Source of the DNA: Mucilaginibacter sp. UR6-11
GTDB lineage: Bacteria; Bacteroidota; Bacteroidia; Sphingobacteriales; Sphingobacteriaceae
Assembly: GCF_020880695.1 (NCBI RefSeq)
Contig: NZ_JAJIWO010000005.1
Span: 186,001 to 250,000 of the forward strand
Direction: 5' to 3'
Length of the DNA: 64,000 nt
Below the pieces are notes generated by a model. That model saw nothing but the letters and a program-made list of their open reading frames with translations, was not told the origin of the DNA and did not search any database. The translations under genes and the position numbers were made by a program. How positions within the stretch are numbered: the stretch's first letter is position 1; every line of letters starts with the position of its first letter. Shown here piece after piece: positions 33,595 to 42,268 of the stretch.

Positions 33595-34572
33595 TCATAC
33601 CTGCAAAGGTTGTTCCTGGGGCGCTATTGAAGCTACCAGCTCATAATCATCAATTTTATCCAGATTTAAAACAAGCCGGCCTTCTTCGTCCCTGTCAAAC
33701 GCGGGTTTAAATTTAGCCCCCCATATTATTTCATCATACTGGTAGGAGGTACGTGAGTGTACGGTTTGCGAGAAAGTATCGTCAAATGCTTTTAACAATA
33801 CTGCAAAGCTGGCTTCGGTATTAACCATTTCTTCGGGGGTTATGTCTTTTATCGGGCTGTCATTGTCCAACGGGTGAACCACCGTCCAGCTAAGCGTGAG
33901 TATGCTTACCCGTTTCCGCTCCAGTTCGAGCGATAAAAAACGCCGTACCATTTTACCGTCAACGTCTTCGTTATAGGAGAATATAACTTCCATCTGCAAA
34001 TCGATCAATGTGTTTTTACGCAGATTGGTGAGCCTGAACATGATCCCTTTTCCATTATCCCGGTAAGGGGCAACCAGCAAATGATCGCTGTACCTTATTT
34101 TTGCCGATGGCTTTGAAAACCGCCCGTATAACAGGCCTGTAGCCAGTGCAAAAGCCAGGAGCCCCAGCATTGACTCTAAGGCCGCCACGCTGTTAGCGGC
34201 CATGCCATGCGGGCTTATATGGCCGTAACCCACCGTAGATATGGTTTGTGCCGAAAAAAAGAAGGCATCCATAAAACGGTAAAAAAAGGTATTGCCAACG
34301 GCGCCATCCAATGTACCCGGCCCAAGAGACACGTATATAAAAGCGAAAATTATATTGGCCGCCAAATATCCGGATAATACCAGCAGCCAGAATTTTATCC
34401 AGCTCATGGTGATTAACGTATGGTAATTATTTGAGGTATTGAAAATAGAGAGCCCCTTGCGTTTTACATTTATGGAGCCATCATGGTTCACCAGCCGCTG
34501 GTTTCTGATTACCGCCTGTGTACCGAAACCAAGATCATCCTCGGGGTTAAATTTTCTTTTATGTATGGCCAT
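33595..34572 (-). CDS. Inward-rectifier-type potassium channel (KirBac-like)
   Basis: A 325-residue inner-membrane K+ channel. Two transmembrane helices (about residues 60-82 and 125-148) flank a pore helix and the selectivity filter TVGYGH (about 115-120). A large C-terminal cytoplasmic immunoglobulin-like domain (about 160-305) is typical of KirBac proteins, containing FRLTNLRKNTLIDLQMEV and a late SYQYDEIIWGAKFKP segment. The N-terminal 50 residues include the slide-helix region. It stands alone, divergent from the tryptophan operon. Confidence 0.93.
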   Translation of the reverse strand: MAIHKRKFNPEDDLGFGTQAVIRNQRLVNHDGSINVKRKGLSIFNTSNNYHTLITMSWIKFWLLVLSGYLAANIIFAFIYVSLGPGTLDGAVGNTFFYRFMDAFFFSAQTISTVGYGHISPHGMAANSVAALESMLGLLAFALATGLLYGRFSKPSAKIRYSDHLLVAPYRDNGKGIMFRLTNLRKNTLIDLQMEVIFSYNEDVDGKMVRRFLSLELERKRVSILTLSWTVVHPLDNDSPIKDITPEEMVNTEASFAVLLKAFDDTFSQTVHSRTSYQYDEIIWGAKFKPAFDRDEEGRLVLNLDKIDDYELVASIAPQEQPLQV

Positions 34573-34683
34573 AGTTTGTGAGTAGTTTGAAGTAAGTTTG
34601 ACGGTATCCGGTTTTAAGCAAACTACAGCTGTTTACTTAATCAACTTAATAAACCATCAACTTTCAGTAAAAATATCATTCTG

Positions 34684-34715
34684 CTTGCTTTTAGAAAAAA
34701 CTATTTCCATATTTG
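34684..34715 (+). promoter_or_regulatory. Probable promoter of the trp operon
   Basis: CTTG at 34684-34687 and CATATTTG at 34708-34715 (one mismatch to TAnnTTTG) are 20 bases apart, the same spacing seen at three other promoters in this window. Transcription would begin just before the leader peptide. Confidence 0.5.
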
Positions 34716-34722
34716 CGCCGTA

Positions 34723-34770
34723 ATGATAACTAAAATGTTAAATAATAATTGGTGGTGGCTTAACGATTAA
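34723..34770 (+). CDS. trpL: Tryptophan operon leader peptide
   Basis: A 15-codon reading frame, MITKMLNNNWWWLND, with three consecutive TGG codons at 34750-34758 and stop TAA at 34768-34770. A second in-frame ATG at 34735 could be the real start. Its position 115 bases before trpD, just ahead of a terminator hairpin, is that of a classical attenuation leader: when charged tRNA-Trp is scarce the ribosome stalls on the Trp triplet and transcription continues into trpDFBA. The peptide itself is expected to have no other role. Confidence 0.85.
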   Translation: MITKMLNNNWWWLND

Positions 34771-34836
34771 TCGTAAGGCAAACTCCTGTTATTTAAAATT
34801 ATATTTAAAGGGTTGCCGTAAGGTAACCCTTTTTTG
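34759..34836 (+). promoter_or_regulatory. trp attenuator: pause hairpin, antiterminator and terminator
   Basis: Segment 1:2 is a hairpin over the leader stop codon, CTTA-(A)-CGAT at 34759-34767 with ATCG-TAAG at 34770-34777. Segment 2, GGCAA at 34777-34781 (extending imperfectly to 34786), can pair with TTGCC at 34813-34817, which is part of the terminator's 5' arm. Segment 3:4 is the terminator at 34807-34832. A ribosome stalled at 34750-34758 would cover the 1:2 hairpin and favour 2:3, releasing transcription; a ribosome reaching the stop codon favours 3:4. The structures are drawn by eye. Confidence 0.75.
34807..34835 (+). terminator. Intrinsic terminator of the trp leader
   Basis: AAAGGGTTGCC (34807-34817) pairs with GGTAACCCTTT (34822-34832) with one G-U, making 11 bp capped by a GTAA (GNRA-type) tetraloop. 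Six T (34830-34835) follow or overlap the base of the stem. Confidence 0.9.
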
Positions 34837-34885
34837 TTAGCAGCATTTAATAGTTTTTAATAAACAATCCCTTTGGGGGCAAAAT

Positions 34886-35875
34886 ATGAAACAAATACTT
34901 AACCATCTTTTTGAAAATAAAACACTTACCCGCGATCAGGCAAAGGATATTTTAACGCTGATATCCCAGGGTTTGTACAACAACTCGCAAATGGCCGCGT
35001 TTATGACGGCCTATTGCATGCGTACCATAACCGTTACCGAGTTGGAGGGTTTCAGAGATGCGATGCTGGACCTGTGCCTGCCTGTTGATTTGGGCACCGA
35101 TGACCTGATAGACCTATGCGGTACCGGCGGCGATGGCAAGGATACGTTCAATATTTCAACCCTGGCGTCATTCGTAGTGGCCGGTGCGGGTTATAAAGTT
35201 GCCAAACATGGTAACTATGGTGTTTCCTCAGGTTGCGGATCATCAAATGTGATGGAATACCTGGGCTATAAGTTCACTAATAACCTTGCCGAACTGAAGC
35301 GAAACCTGGATACGGCCAATATCTGTTTTTTACATGCACCGCTGTTTCACCCGGCTATGAAAACTGTGGCGCCGATACGCCGTGAGCTGGGCGTAAAGAC
35401 TTTTTTTAACATGTTGGGGCCGATGGTTAATCCGGCAAGACCCAAAAACCAGCTGGTTGGGGTTTATAATTTGGAGCTGGCACGGATGTATGCCTATCTT
35501 TATCAGCAGTCTGATAAAAAATATACGATCCTGAACGCCCTTGAAGGTTATGATGAGATTTCGCTTACCTGCGATTTTAAAACATTTACCCCGGAAGGTG
35601 AAAAATTAAATACACTGAAAAGTATAGGGTTTGATCGCCTTGATCCGTCTGCAATTACCGGCGGAAGTACGGTTGACGAGTCGGCTGATATTTTTATGCA
35701 GGTATTAGGCGGAAACGCCACAACGGCCCAAAGCGATGTGGTTTTAGCAAATGCTGCGCTGGCAATAAATACCATCAATCCTGAAAATAGTTTTGCTGAT
35801 TGTTTTTACGAGGCCGAGGAATCTTTGCTGGGTAAAAAAGCATTGGCAAGTTTTAAAACCCTGATTGGAAATTAA
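34886..35875 (+). CDS. trpD: Anthranilate phosphoribosyltransferase
   Basis: A 329-residue cytoplasmic enzyme that transfers the phosphoribosyl group of PRPP to anthranilate, the second step of the tryptophan branch. Signatures: the PRPP loop LCGTGGDGKDTFNIST (about residues 74-89), KHGNYGVSSGCGSSNVMEYLG (about 102-122), and HPAMKTVAPIRRELGVKTFFNMLGP (about 150-175). It is the first gene of trpDFBA and lies 50 bases after the leader terminator. TrpE and TrpG (anthranilate synthase) and TrpC are not in this window, so they must be elsewhere. Confidence 0.97.
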   Translation: MKQILNHLFENKTLTRDQAKDILTLISQGLYNNSQMAAFMTAYCMRTITVTELEGFRDAMLDLCLPVDLGTDDLIDLCGTGGDGKDTFNISTLASFVVAGAGYKVAKHGNYGVSSGCGSSNVMEYLGYKFTNNLAELKRNLDTANICFLHAPLFHPAMKTVAPIRRELGVKTFFNMLGPMVNPARPKNQLVGVYNLELARMYAYLYQQSDKKYTILNALEGYDEISLTCDFKTFTPEGEKLNTLKSIGFDRLDPSAITGGSTVDESADIFMQVLGGNATTAQSDVVLANAALAINTINPENSFADCFYEAEESLLGKKALASFKTLIGN

Positions 35876-35876
35876 A

Positions 35877-36518
35877 ATGAAAATAAAGGTTTGCGGATTA
35901 AAATATCCGGATAATATCAACGCCGTGGCAAATTTAGTCCCCGATTATGTGGGCTTCATCTGCTATGACCGTTCACCGCGGTTTGTGGGGGATATTGCCG
36001 CTGATACTTTAAAAAGCTTACCTGCTTCAATATACAAAACAGGCGTATTTGTTAATGAAAGCCGGCAGGAAATAAACCGTCTTGCAGCTAACCTGGGTTT
36101 TAACGCCATACAACTTCATGGCGATGAGGATCCTGACTTTGCAAACTCATTTAGAAATAAGGTGCAGGTAATTAAAGCATTTGGCGTAAACCCGGATTTT
36201 GATTTTAATCAATTAAATGATTATGCCAACAAAGTGGATTATTTTCTGTTCGATACCAAAACAGCTGAATACGGCGGATCGGGAAAAGCATTTGACTGGT
36301 CTGTTTTAAATAAATACAACTTAAACGTGCCATTTTTTTTAAGCGGCGGTTTAAGTTTGGATAACCTGGCGCAGCTGGCAAAAATTACGCATCCGCAGTT
36401 TTACGGGGTTGATTTAAACAGCAGGTTTGAAATTGCGCCCGGCAACAAAGATTTAGAAAAACTAAAACAGGCCTTTAGCCTGATAAAACAATATACTACG
36501 CATGAAATACGGAGTTAA
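35877..36518 (+). CDS. trpF: Phosphoribosylanthranilate isomerase
   Basis: A 213-residue TIM-barrel enzyme converting phosphoribosylanthranilate to the carboxyphenylamino-deoxyribulose phosphate. The ATG at 35877 is used (1 base after the trpD stop); an in-frame TTG at 35865 is rejected. Motifs: [15 protein letters not shown] at the N-terminus with the catalytic Cys, [22 protein letters not shown], a [17 protein letters not shown] loop with the catalytic Asp, and [12 protein letters not shown]. The 3' end overlaps trpB by 17 bases. Confidence 0.96.
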   Translation: MKIKVCGLKYPDNINAVANLVPDYVGFICYDRSPRFVGDIAADTLKSLPASIYKTGVFVNESRQEINRLAANLGFNAIQLHGDEDPDFANSFRNKVQVIKAFGVNPDFDFNQLNDYANKVDYFLFDTKTAEYGGSGKAFDWSVLNKYNLNVPFFLSGGLSLDNLAQLAKITHPQFYGVDLNSRFEIAPGNKDLEKLKQAFSLIKQYTTHEIRS

Positions 36519-37683
36519 CGAGCAGGGATATTATGGTGATTTTGGCGGCGCATATGTGCCCGAGATGCTTTACCCCAATGTTGAAGAATTAAGGCAGCGC
36601 TATTTAACAATTATCAGCGACCCGGATTTTAAAGCCGAGTTTGACCAGCTTTTAAAGGATTATGTTGGCCGGCCGTCTCCGCTTTATTTTGCGAAGCGGT
36701 ATTCTGAAAAATACGGCGCCAATATATTTTTAAAGCGCGAGGACCTTAACCACACCGGTTCGCATAAGATCAACAATGCCATCGGCCAGATCTTATTGGC
36801 ACGGCGGCTGGGTAAAAAACGCATCATTGCCGAAACCGGCGCCGGCCAGCATGGTGTTGCAACAGCCACCGTTTGTGCTTTAATGGGTATTGAATGCGTG
36901 GTTTATATGGGCGAGATCGACATGGCCCGCCAGGCTCCCAATGTATCCCGCATGAAAATGCTGGGCGCAAAGGTTGTGCCCGCTACATCGGGCAGTAAAA
37001 CATTAAAAGACGCGACCAATGAAGCCATGCGCGACTGGATAGCAAACCCGGTGGATACGCATTATATCATCGGATCGGTTGTCGGCCCTTATCCATATCC
37101 GGATATGGTTGCGCGTTTCCAGTCTATCATATCATTTGAGACCAGGAAGCAGTTGCTTGAACATACCGGTAAAGAATTGCCCGAATATGTAATGGCCTGT
37201 GTAGGCGGCGGCAGTAATGCCATGGGCATGTTCTATCATTTCCTGGACGATGAAAGTGTAAAACTGATTGCTGTTGAAGCAGCCGGAAAAGGTGTGGACA
37301 GCGGCCATTCGGCAGCGACTACTTTTTTAGGTAAGGAAGGCGTATTACATGGCAGCCGCACTATTTTAATGCAAACTGACGACGGGCAGGTTGTTGAACC
37401 TTATTCAATATCAGCCGGGCTGGATTATCCCGGTATAGGCCCGCAACACGCGCATCTGTATAAAATAAACCGCGCGCAATATGCAAGCGTTACTGATGAT
37501 GAGGCTTTGCAGGCAGGTTTATTATGCTGCCAGCTGGAGGGCATCATCCCGGCTATTGAATCGGCCCATGCGCTGGCACAACTGGATAAAATGAAATTTA
37601 AAAAGGATGATAACGTGGTTGTCTGCCTTTCCGGGCGCGGCGATAAGGATCTGGATACTTATATCAAATATTTTAACTACTAA
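36502..37683 (+). CDS. trpB: Tryptophan synthase beta chain
   Basis: A 393-residue PLP enzyme that condenses indole with serine, working as an alpha2-beta2 complex with TrpA. It starts [21 protein letters not shown]. The PLP lysine lies in [13 protein letters not shown] (about residue 87). The ammonium/phosphate loop is [13 protein letters not shown] (about 233-245), and [11 protein letters not shown] and the C-terminal [12 protein letters not shown] are also present. It is a TrpB1-type sequence, consistent with the neighbouring trpA. The start lies inside the trpF end, implying coupled translation. Confidence 0.97.
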   Translation: MKYGVNEQGYYGDFGGAYVPEMLYPNVEELRQRYLTIISDPDFKAEFDQLLKDYVGRPSPLYFAKRYSEKYGANIFLKREDLNHTGSHKINNAIGQILLARRLGKKRIIAETGAGQHGVATATVCALMGIECVVYMGEIDMARQAPNVSRMKMLGAKVVPATSGSKTLKDATNEAMRDWIANPVDTHYIIGSVVGPYPYPDMVARFQSIISFETRKQLLEHTGKELPEYVMACVGGGSNAMGMFYHFLDDESVKLIAVEAAGKGVDSGHSAATTFLGKEGVLHGSRTILMQTDDGQVVEPYSISAGLDYPGIGPQHAHLYKINRAQYASVTDDEALQAGLLCCQLEGIIPAIESAHALAQLDKMKFKKDDNVVVCLSGRGDKDLDTYIKYFNY

Positions 37684-37685
37684 TA

Positions 37686-38456
37686 ATGAACCGTCTAAAC
37701 CACCTTTTCGCTACCAGGAAAACCAATTTATTATCCATCTATTATACCGCCGGTTATCCTGAAATCAATACTACGGTTGATATTGCCGCGGCATTAGAAA
37801 AAGCAGGTGCTGATTTTTTAGAAATCGGTTTTCCCTATTCGGACCCGGTTGCTGACGGGCCGACTATCCAGCACAGCTCACAGCAGGCGCTGGATAATGG
37901 CATGACCCTTAATGTTTTGTTTGAACAGTTAAAAGAGCTGCGCAAACGGGTTACCATTCCGGTATTATTAATGGGTTATGTAAACCCGATAGTGCAATAT
38001 GGTGTTGAGCGTTTCTGCAAAAAGGCTGCCGAAGCAGGCGTAGACGGCATTATCGTGCCCGACCTGCCCATGTACGAATATGAGAGCATGTATGCTGATT
38101 TTTTCAGGGATAATAACCTAAGCAATATATTCCTGGTGACGCCGCAAACCTCGCCTGAGCGGATCCGCAAAATAGATGAGCTTAGCGACAGTTTCATTTA
38201 TTTACTTTCATCATCATCAATTACCGGCGGCAGTTTAAATGTATCTGATAACATAGCGGCTTATTATACCCGGGTAAAGGCCATGGGGCTGAAAAATCCA
38301 ACCATAATTGGTTTTGGCATATCAGACAACGCCACATTTACCAAGGCTTGTCAATACGCCAGCGGCGCAATAGTGGGCAGTAAGTTTGTACAGCTTTTGG
38401 CCGAAGAAAATTTTATGGATAAGATCCCGGGGTTTATCAAATCTATCCGGGGTTAA
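37686..38456 (+). CDS. trpA: Tryptophan synthase alpha chain
   Basis: A 256-residue TIM-barrel lyase that splits indole-3-glycerol phosphate to indole, passed by tunnel to TrpB. It shows FLEIGFPYSDPVADGPTIQHSS (catalytic Glu and Asp, about residues 45-66), VLLMGYVNPIVQYG, DGIIVPDLPMYE (about 120-131), and a STSG-equivalent loop reading LLSSSSITGG. It lies 2 bases after trpB and is the last gene of the operon; the next gene is convergent, 9 bases on. No clear terminator hairpin is seen in that short gap. Confidence 0.97.
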   Translation: MNRLNHLFATRKTNLLSIYYTAGYPEINTTVDIAAALEKAGADFLEIGFPYSDPVADGPTIQHSSQQALDNGMTLNVLFEQLKELRKRVTIPVLLMGYVNPIVQYGVERFCKKAAEAGVDGIIVPDLPMYEYESMYADFFRDNNLSNIFLVTPQTSPERIRKIDELSDSFIYLLSSSSITGGSLNVSDNIAAYYTRVKAMGLKNPTIIGFGISDNATFTKACQYASGAIVGSKFVQLLAEENFMDKIPGFIKSIRG

Positions 38457-38465
38457 GATCTGCGA

Positions 38466-39086
38466 TTACAGGTACTGCTCCAGATCGCCTTTACCTTCAC
38501 GAATGATCTCAAAATCACCCGAGGTGCAATCAACAACGGTAGATGCGATGTTATCGCCGTAACCACCGTCAATCACCAGGTCAACCAGCCCTTCGTACTT
38601 CTCATGGATCAGCTCTGGATCGGTTGAATATTCCATGATATCGTCCTCATCCCTTATAGAGGTGGACAGGATAGGGTTACCCAGCTCTTTTACAATGCGG
38701 CGCGCTATGTCATTGTCGGGCACGCGGATACCTACCGTTTTTTTATTGGAGCTTAACAGCTTGGGCACATTATGGCTGGCATTGAAAATGAATGTGAACG
38801 GCCCCGGTAGGGCTTTTTTTAATACCCGGAAAACCGTATTGTCAATAGGCTTGATATAGTCTGATATATGGCTCAGGTCATAGCATACAAAAGAGAAGTT
38901 TGCTTTTTCAGGCTTAATGTTCCTGATCTTACATATAGCTTCAATAGCCTTATGATTGGTGATATCACAACCCAGGCCGTAAACAGTGTCGGTAGGGTAG
39001 ATGATGATGCCGCCTTTGCGTAATACCTCAACAACCTGTTCTATAGCTTTGGGGTTTGGGTTTTCAGGATAGATCTTGATTAACAT
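38466..39086 (-). CDS. Threonylcarbamoyl-AMP synthase (Sua5/YciO/YrdC family)
   Basis: A 206-residue cytoplasmic enzyme of the Sua5/YciO/YrdC fold, which makes threonylcarbamoyl-AMP for the t6A modification of tRNAs reading ANN codons. The ATG at 39086 is preferred; the frame is open to 39119. Motifs: GGIIIYPTDTVYGLGCDI (about residues 26-43), CKIRNIKPEKANFSFVC (KxR substrate loop), ALPGPFTFIFNAS, GIRVPDN and PILSTSIRDEDD. The length and lack of a Sua5 C-terminal domain fit the YrdC or YciO subgroup; a YciO paralogue without this activity cannot be excluded. Confidence 0.88.
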   Translation of the reverse strand: MLIKIYPENPNPKAIEQVVEVLRKGGIIIYPTDTVYGLGCDITNHKAIEAICKIRNIKPEKANFSFVCYDLSHISDYIKPIDNTVFRVLKKALPGPFTFIFNASHNVPKLLSSNKKTVGIRVPDNDIARRIVKELGNPILSTSIRDEDDIMEYSTDPELIHEKYEGLVDLVIDGGYGDNIASTVVDCTSGDFEIIREGKGDLEQYL

Positions 39087-39124
39087 TATTGCAAAGGTAG
39101 TAAAAGTTAAACCGGCCAAAATAA

Positions 39125-39157
39125 AAAAGGCTGATAGTTTGCACTATCAACCCTTTT
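39125..39157 (-). terminator. Intrinsic terminator after yceI-like gene
   Basis: AAAAGGCTGATAGT (39125-39138) pairs with ACTATCAACCCTTTT (39143-39157) with one interior mismatch. On the minus strand the hairpin ends in a T-run, terminating the YceI-family transcript. Confidence 0.8.
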
Positions 39158-39179
39158 ATTTATAGATCGTTTTTAAAAT

Positions 39180-39710
39180 TTACGCTTGTTTGGTAAACTG
39201 AACGTTGATAGATAATTTAATGTCAGAACCTAAAACTACCGAACCTGCTTCAGTAATACCGTCCCAGGTTAAACCAAATTCTTTACGGTCAATTTTACCG
39301 GTTATTTCAAAACCAGCTTTAGTATTACCATAAAAATCAGCAGCTGAGCCACCGTATTCAACCGCCAATGTAACCGGTTTGGTAACGTCTTTTATAGTAA
39401 GATTACCTTTCAATTCGTAATCATCACCGGTTTTTGTAAACGAAGTTGATTTGAAAGTGATCTTTGGATAAGTTTCTGCATCAAAAAATTCAGCAGATTT
39501 TAAATGTCCGTCGCGTTGCTCCTGTGTAGTGTCAATGCTGTTAACGTCTAATGAAAAGCTGATGTCTGCTCCTTCGAAATTATCATTGTCTGTAGTTAAT
39601 TCGCCTTCAAATGTTTTGAAAGATCCGGTTACAGTTGAAATAACCAGGTGTTTTACTTTAAATTGTACTTCTGAGTGTGCGGGGTCTAATACCCATTTAG
39701 TTGTTGCCAT
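39180..39710 (-). CDS. YceI-family lipocalin-like protein
   Basis: A 176-residue protein of the YceI family, an extended beta-barrel that binds polyisoprenoid or similar lipids. It starts MATTKWVLDPAHSEVQFKVKHL, and the family pattern continues with GSFKTFEGELTTD, SIDTTQEQRDGHLKSAEFFDAETYPKITF and IDRKEFGLTWD. There is no signal peptide, so unlike E. coli YceI it appears cytoplasmic. It may help in isoprenoid or stress metabolism; the actual ligand is unknown. Confidence 0.93.
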   Translation of the reverse strand: MATTKWVLDPAHSEVQFKVKHLVISTVTGSFKTFEGELTTDNDNFEGADISFSLDVNSIDTTQEQRDGHLKSAEFFDAETYPKITFKSTSFTKTGDDYELKGNLTIKDVTKPVTLAVEYGGSAADFYGNTKAGFEITGKIDRKEFGLTWDGITEAGSVVLGSDIKLSINVQFTKQA

Positions 39711-40162
39711 GATTGTTTTGTTTTAATGATACAAAGATAATATAATAGATGTTTAAACATGTAATTTTATTGTCATTTCTATTTGCTCATTTCAATGCCC
39801 GGCAGGAGGGGACGTTATTCTTCTGATTTCTTCCCAGTTAGCTATACCTAAGCTGCTTAGGGTGATCCGTTTCAGGTGATCCACTCATTAAAAAGGGGCA
39901 AAAAACAGCCTGTTTTCAATTAGTTGATAATCAATAAGTTACATGAGGTTCCAGTTTAAAAATCCTGACGAATAAGGCTGATCCAAAGTGATCCGCTCAA
40001 AACGTTAACCTTTTTATTTTCAATTGGTTAACAAAAAAAGGTGATTCGGGTGATCCACTTTTTTAACCGGATCACCCGTTGCTGTTTCGCGCTACAATCA
40101 TACAACAAAAAAGGGGCTAAATGCCCCTTTAATAATTAAATAATATTAATATCAGCTTATAA
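39711..40162. other. Intergenic region with TGATCC motif cluster
   Basis: About 450 bases with no supportable gene. It holds at least five TGATCC copies and one TGATTC (39862-39868, 39877-39882, 39979-39984, 39989-39994, 40042-40056), most on the plus strand, plus one GGATCA in reverse. CGGGTGATCC (40047-40056) and GGATCACCCG (40069-40078) form a perfect 10-bp inverted repeat. At the right end is the sucC terminator. Confidence 0.6.
40105..40130 (-). terminator. Intrinsic terminator after sucC
   Basis: AAAGGGGC (40110-40117) pairs with GCCCCTTT (40123-40130) around a 5-base loop. On the minus strand a T-run follows, so it ends the sucC transcript. Confidence 0.85.
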
Positions 40163-41353
40163 TCAGGCTAATACCTGTTTAACGATCTCAGCAGCTTCTT
40201 TTAATAAGATCGCCGAGTATACCTTTAAGCCCGAATTATCTATTAGTTCTTTTGCTTCTTTAGCGTTGGTACCCTGTAAACGTACAATGATGGGTACAGG
40301 GATATTTCCAATTTCTTTATAGGCGTCAATAACACCCTGGGCCACACGGTCGCAACGTACAATGCCCCCAAATATATTGATCAGGATAGCTTTAACGTTA
40401 GGGTCGCTTAAGATGATATTGAAACCGGCTTTAACCGTTTGCGCATTGGCAGTACCGCCAACGTCAAGGAAGTTAGCTGGTTCACCACCGGCAATTTTAA
40501 TAATATCCATGGTAGCCATCGCCAAACCCGCACCGTTAACCATACAGCCAACGTTACCGTCAAGCTTTACATAGTTAAGGTTTGATTTACCCGCTTCAAC
40601 CTCGGTAGGATCTTCTTCGTTGGTGTCGCGCATCGCCGCATAATCAGGATGGCGGTATAAAGCGTTATCATCTAAATTAACTTTAGCATCAACTGCCAGT
40701 ATCTTGTTATCAGATGTTTTTAATACCGGGTTGATCTCAAACATTGATGAGTCGGTAGCATCGTAAGCTTTATATAACGCAGCAATAAACTTGGTCATAT
40801 CCTTAAATGCCTCGCCCGATAAACCCAGGTTAAAAGCGATCTTACGGGTCTGGAAGCCCTGTAAGCCAACCTTAGGGTCAATCTCTTCTTTAAAAATTAA
40901 ATGTGGTGTATGCTCGGCAACCTCTTCAATATCCATCCCGCCCTCGGTTGAATACATGATGATATTACGGCCCTTACCACGATCCAATAAAACGCTTATA
41001 TAAAATTCTTTGGTTTCGCTTTCGCCCGGGTAGTAAACATCCTGCGCAACTAATACCTTACGTACCAGTTTGCCCTCGGCCCCGGTTTGCGGTGTAACCA
41101 GTTGCATACCTAAAATATCGGTAGCACGCTGCTTAACCTCATCTAAATTCTTAGCTAATTTTACACCGCCGCCTTTACCGCGGCCACCCGCGTGTATTTG
41201 TGCTTTTATTACCACCCAGCTCGAGTTGTAATCTTCTTTCAATTTTTTAGCGGCTTCAACAGCTTGTTCAGGCGTATCAGCAACAATGCCTTCCTGTACC
41301 CTAACACCAAAACTTTTTAATATTTGTTTTCCCTGGTATTCGTGAATGTTCAT
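40163..41353 (-). CDS. sucC: Succinyl-CoA ligase, beta subunit
   Basis: A 396-residue ATP-grasp subunit of the TCA-cycle enzyme that interconverts succinyl-CoA and succinate with substrate-level phosphorylation. It starts MNIHEYQGKQILKSFGVRVQEG. Nucleotide-binding stretches are VVIKAQIHAGGRGKGGGVKLAK and EINPVLKTSDNKILAVDAKVNLDDNALYR, followed by the C-terminal CoA-ligase domain (NFLDVGGTANAQTV, INIFGGIVRCD). The alpha subunit gene sucD is not adjacent. A strong terminator follows. Confidence 0.97.
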   Translation of the reverse strand: MNIHEYQGKQILKSFGVRVQEGIVADTPEQAVEAAKKLKEDYNSSWVVIKAQIHAGGRGKGGGVKLAKNLDEVKQRATDILGMQLVTPQTGAEGKLVRKVLVAQDVYYPGESETKEFYISVLLDRGKGRNIIMYSTEGGMDIEEVAEHTPHLIFKEEIDPKVGLQGFQTRKIAFNLGLSGEAFKDMTKFIAALYKAYDATDSSMFEINPVLKTSDNKILAVDAKVNLDDNALYRHPDYAAMRDTNEEDPTEVEAGKSNLNYVKLDGNVGCMVNGAGLAMATMDIIKIAGGEPANFLDVGGTANAQTVKAGFNIILSDPNVKAILINIFGGIVRCDRVAQGVIDAYKEIGNIPVPIIVRLQGTNAKEAKELIDNSGLKVYSAILLKEAAEIVKQVLA

Positions 41354-41611
41354 ATATACTTTTTCGAAGAATTTGCGGTAAATCTAATGATTTTGTTTTG
41401 AAATCAGAGAGTAGTGATTGGAGATTAAAGATTAGTTTTTACTTTGGTATGATCAGGGTAAGTTGTTTAATAAAAATGTTACAAGACGGGGGCGTCGTTT
41501 TATAAAATTTGGTAACTAATCACCAATCTCTAACCGAAGCGTAGCGGGCTCATTAATACCTAATAAAAACAAATACTATATTAATAATCTCTAATCACTA
41601 TTTTTGACCCC
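41354..41611. repeat. Intergenic region with AATCTCTAATCACT-type repeats
   Basis: About 258 bases without a gene. Three related blocks are visible: AGTGATTGGAGATT (from 41413), CTAATCACCAATCTCTAA (41516-41533) and AATCTCTAATCACT (41586-41599). The first is inverted relative to the other two, so the region can fold on itself. Such decayed tracts look like intergenic repeat remnants. Confidence 0.5.
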
Positions 41612-42265
41612 ATGCTTAAAGCAACTGCTATTAATAAGTCATACGGTCAGCTTCAGATTTTAAAAGGAGTTGATTTCGAAGTTGAAAAAGGAGAGATCGT
41701 TACCATAGTCGGTGCATCGGGTGCCGGTAAAAGTACACTGCTTAACATCCTGGGCACCTTAGATAAGCCCGACTCGGGCCAGCTATTTATCAACAATGTG
41801 GAGCTAAACCGGCTAAGCAATAAAAATCTGAGCAATTTCCGTAACCGCGAAATTGGTTTTATATTTCAGTTTCATCATTTATTGGCCGAATTTGATGCTT
41901 TGGAGAATGTATGTATCCCCGCATTTATAAAAGGAACCTCGCGCCCGGAAGCAGAGCGGCGGGCCACGGAGCTTTTAGAGTTACTTGGGCTGGGGCACAG
42001 GCTCCAGCATAAGCCTAATAGTTTATCCGGGGGTGAGCAACAGCGGGTGGCGGTGGCGCGTGCGCTCATCAATAACCCGGCATTAATATTTGCCGATGAA
42101 CCATCGGGTAATCTTGACTCAACCAATGCGCGCGAGTTGCATGAGTTGTTTGTCAGGCTGCGAAATGAATTTAATCAAACTTTTGTTATTGTAACACACA
42201 ATGAGGATCTGGCTAACATATCAGATCGCAAGGTTTTAATGGTTGACGGCTTAATTGTTCAATAA
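41612..42265 (+). CDS. ABC transporter ATP-binding protein, LolD-like
   Basis: A 217-residue ATPase of the MacB/LolD/FtsE class. The Walker A motif is GASGAGKS (about residues 36-43), the Q-loop reads [18 protein letters not shown], the signature is [15 protein letters not shown] (about 137-151), Walker B is [14 protein letters not shown], and the H-loop is VTHN. The [13 protein letters not shown] stretch is characteristic of LolD, which drives lipoprotein release from the inner membrane, but no LolC/E permease gene is adjacent. Two small genes follow closely (3-base gap, then overlap). Confidence 0.9.
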   Translation: MLKATAINKSYGQLQILKGVDFEVEKGEIVTIVGASGAGKSTLLNILGTLDKPDSGQLFINNVELNRLSNKNLSNFRNREIGFIFQFHHLLAEFDALENVCIPAFIKGTSRPEAERRATELLELLGLGHRLQHKPNSLSGGEQQRVAVARALINNPALIFADEPSGNLDSTNARELHELFVRLRNEFNQTFVIVTHNEDLANISDRKVLMVDGLIVQ

Positions 42266-42268
42266 ACG

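Noticed and set aside
39841..40078. TGATCC cluster considered as a CRISPR array
   Set aside because: Repeats are only 6-9 bases with irregular spacing, and no cas gene is present.
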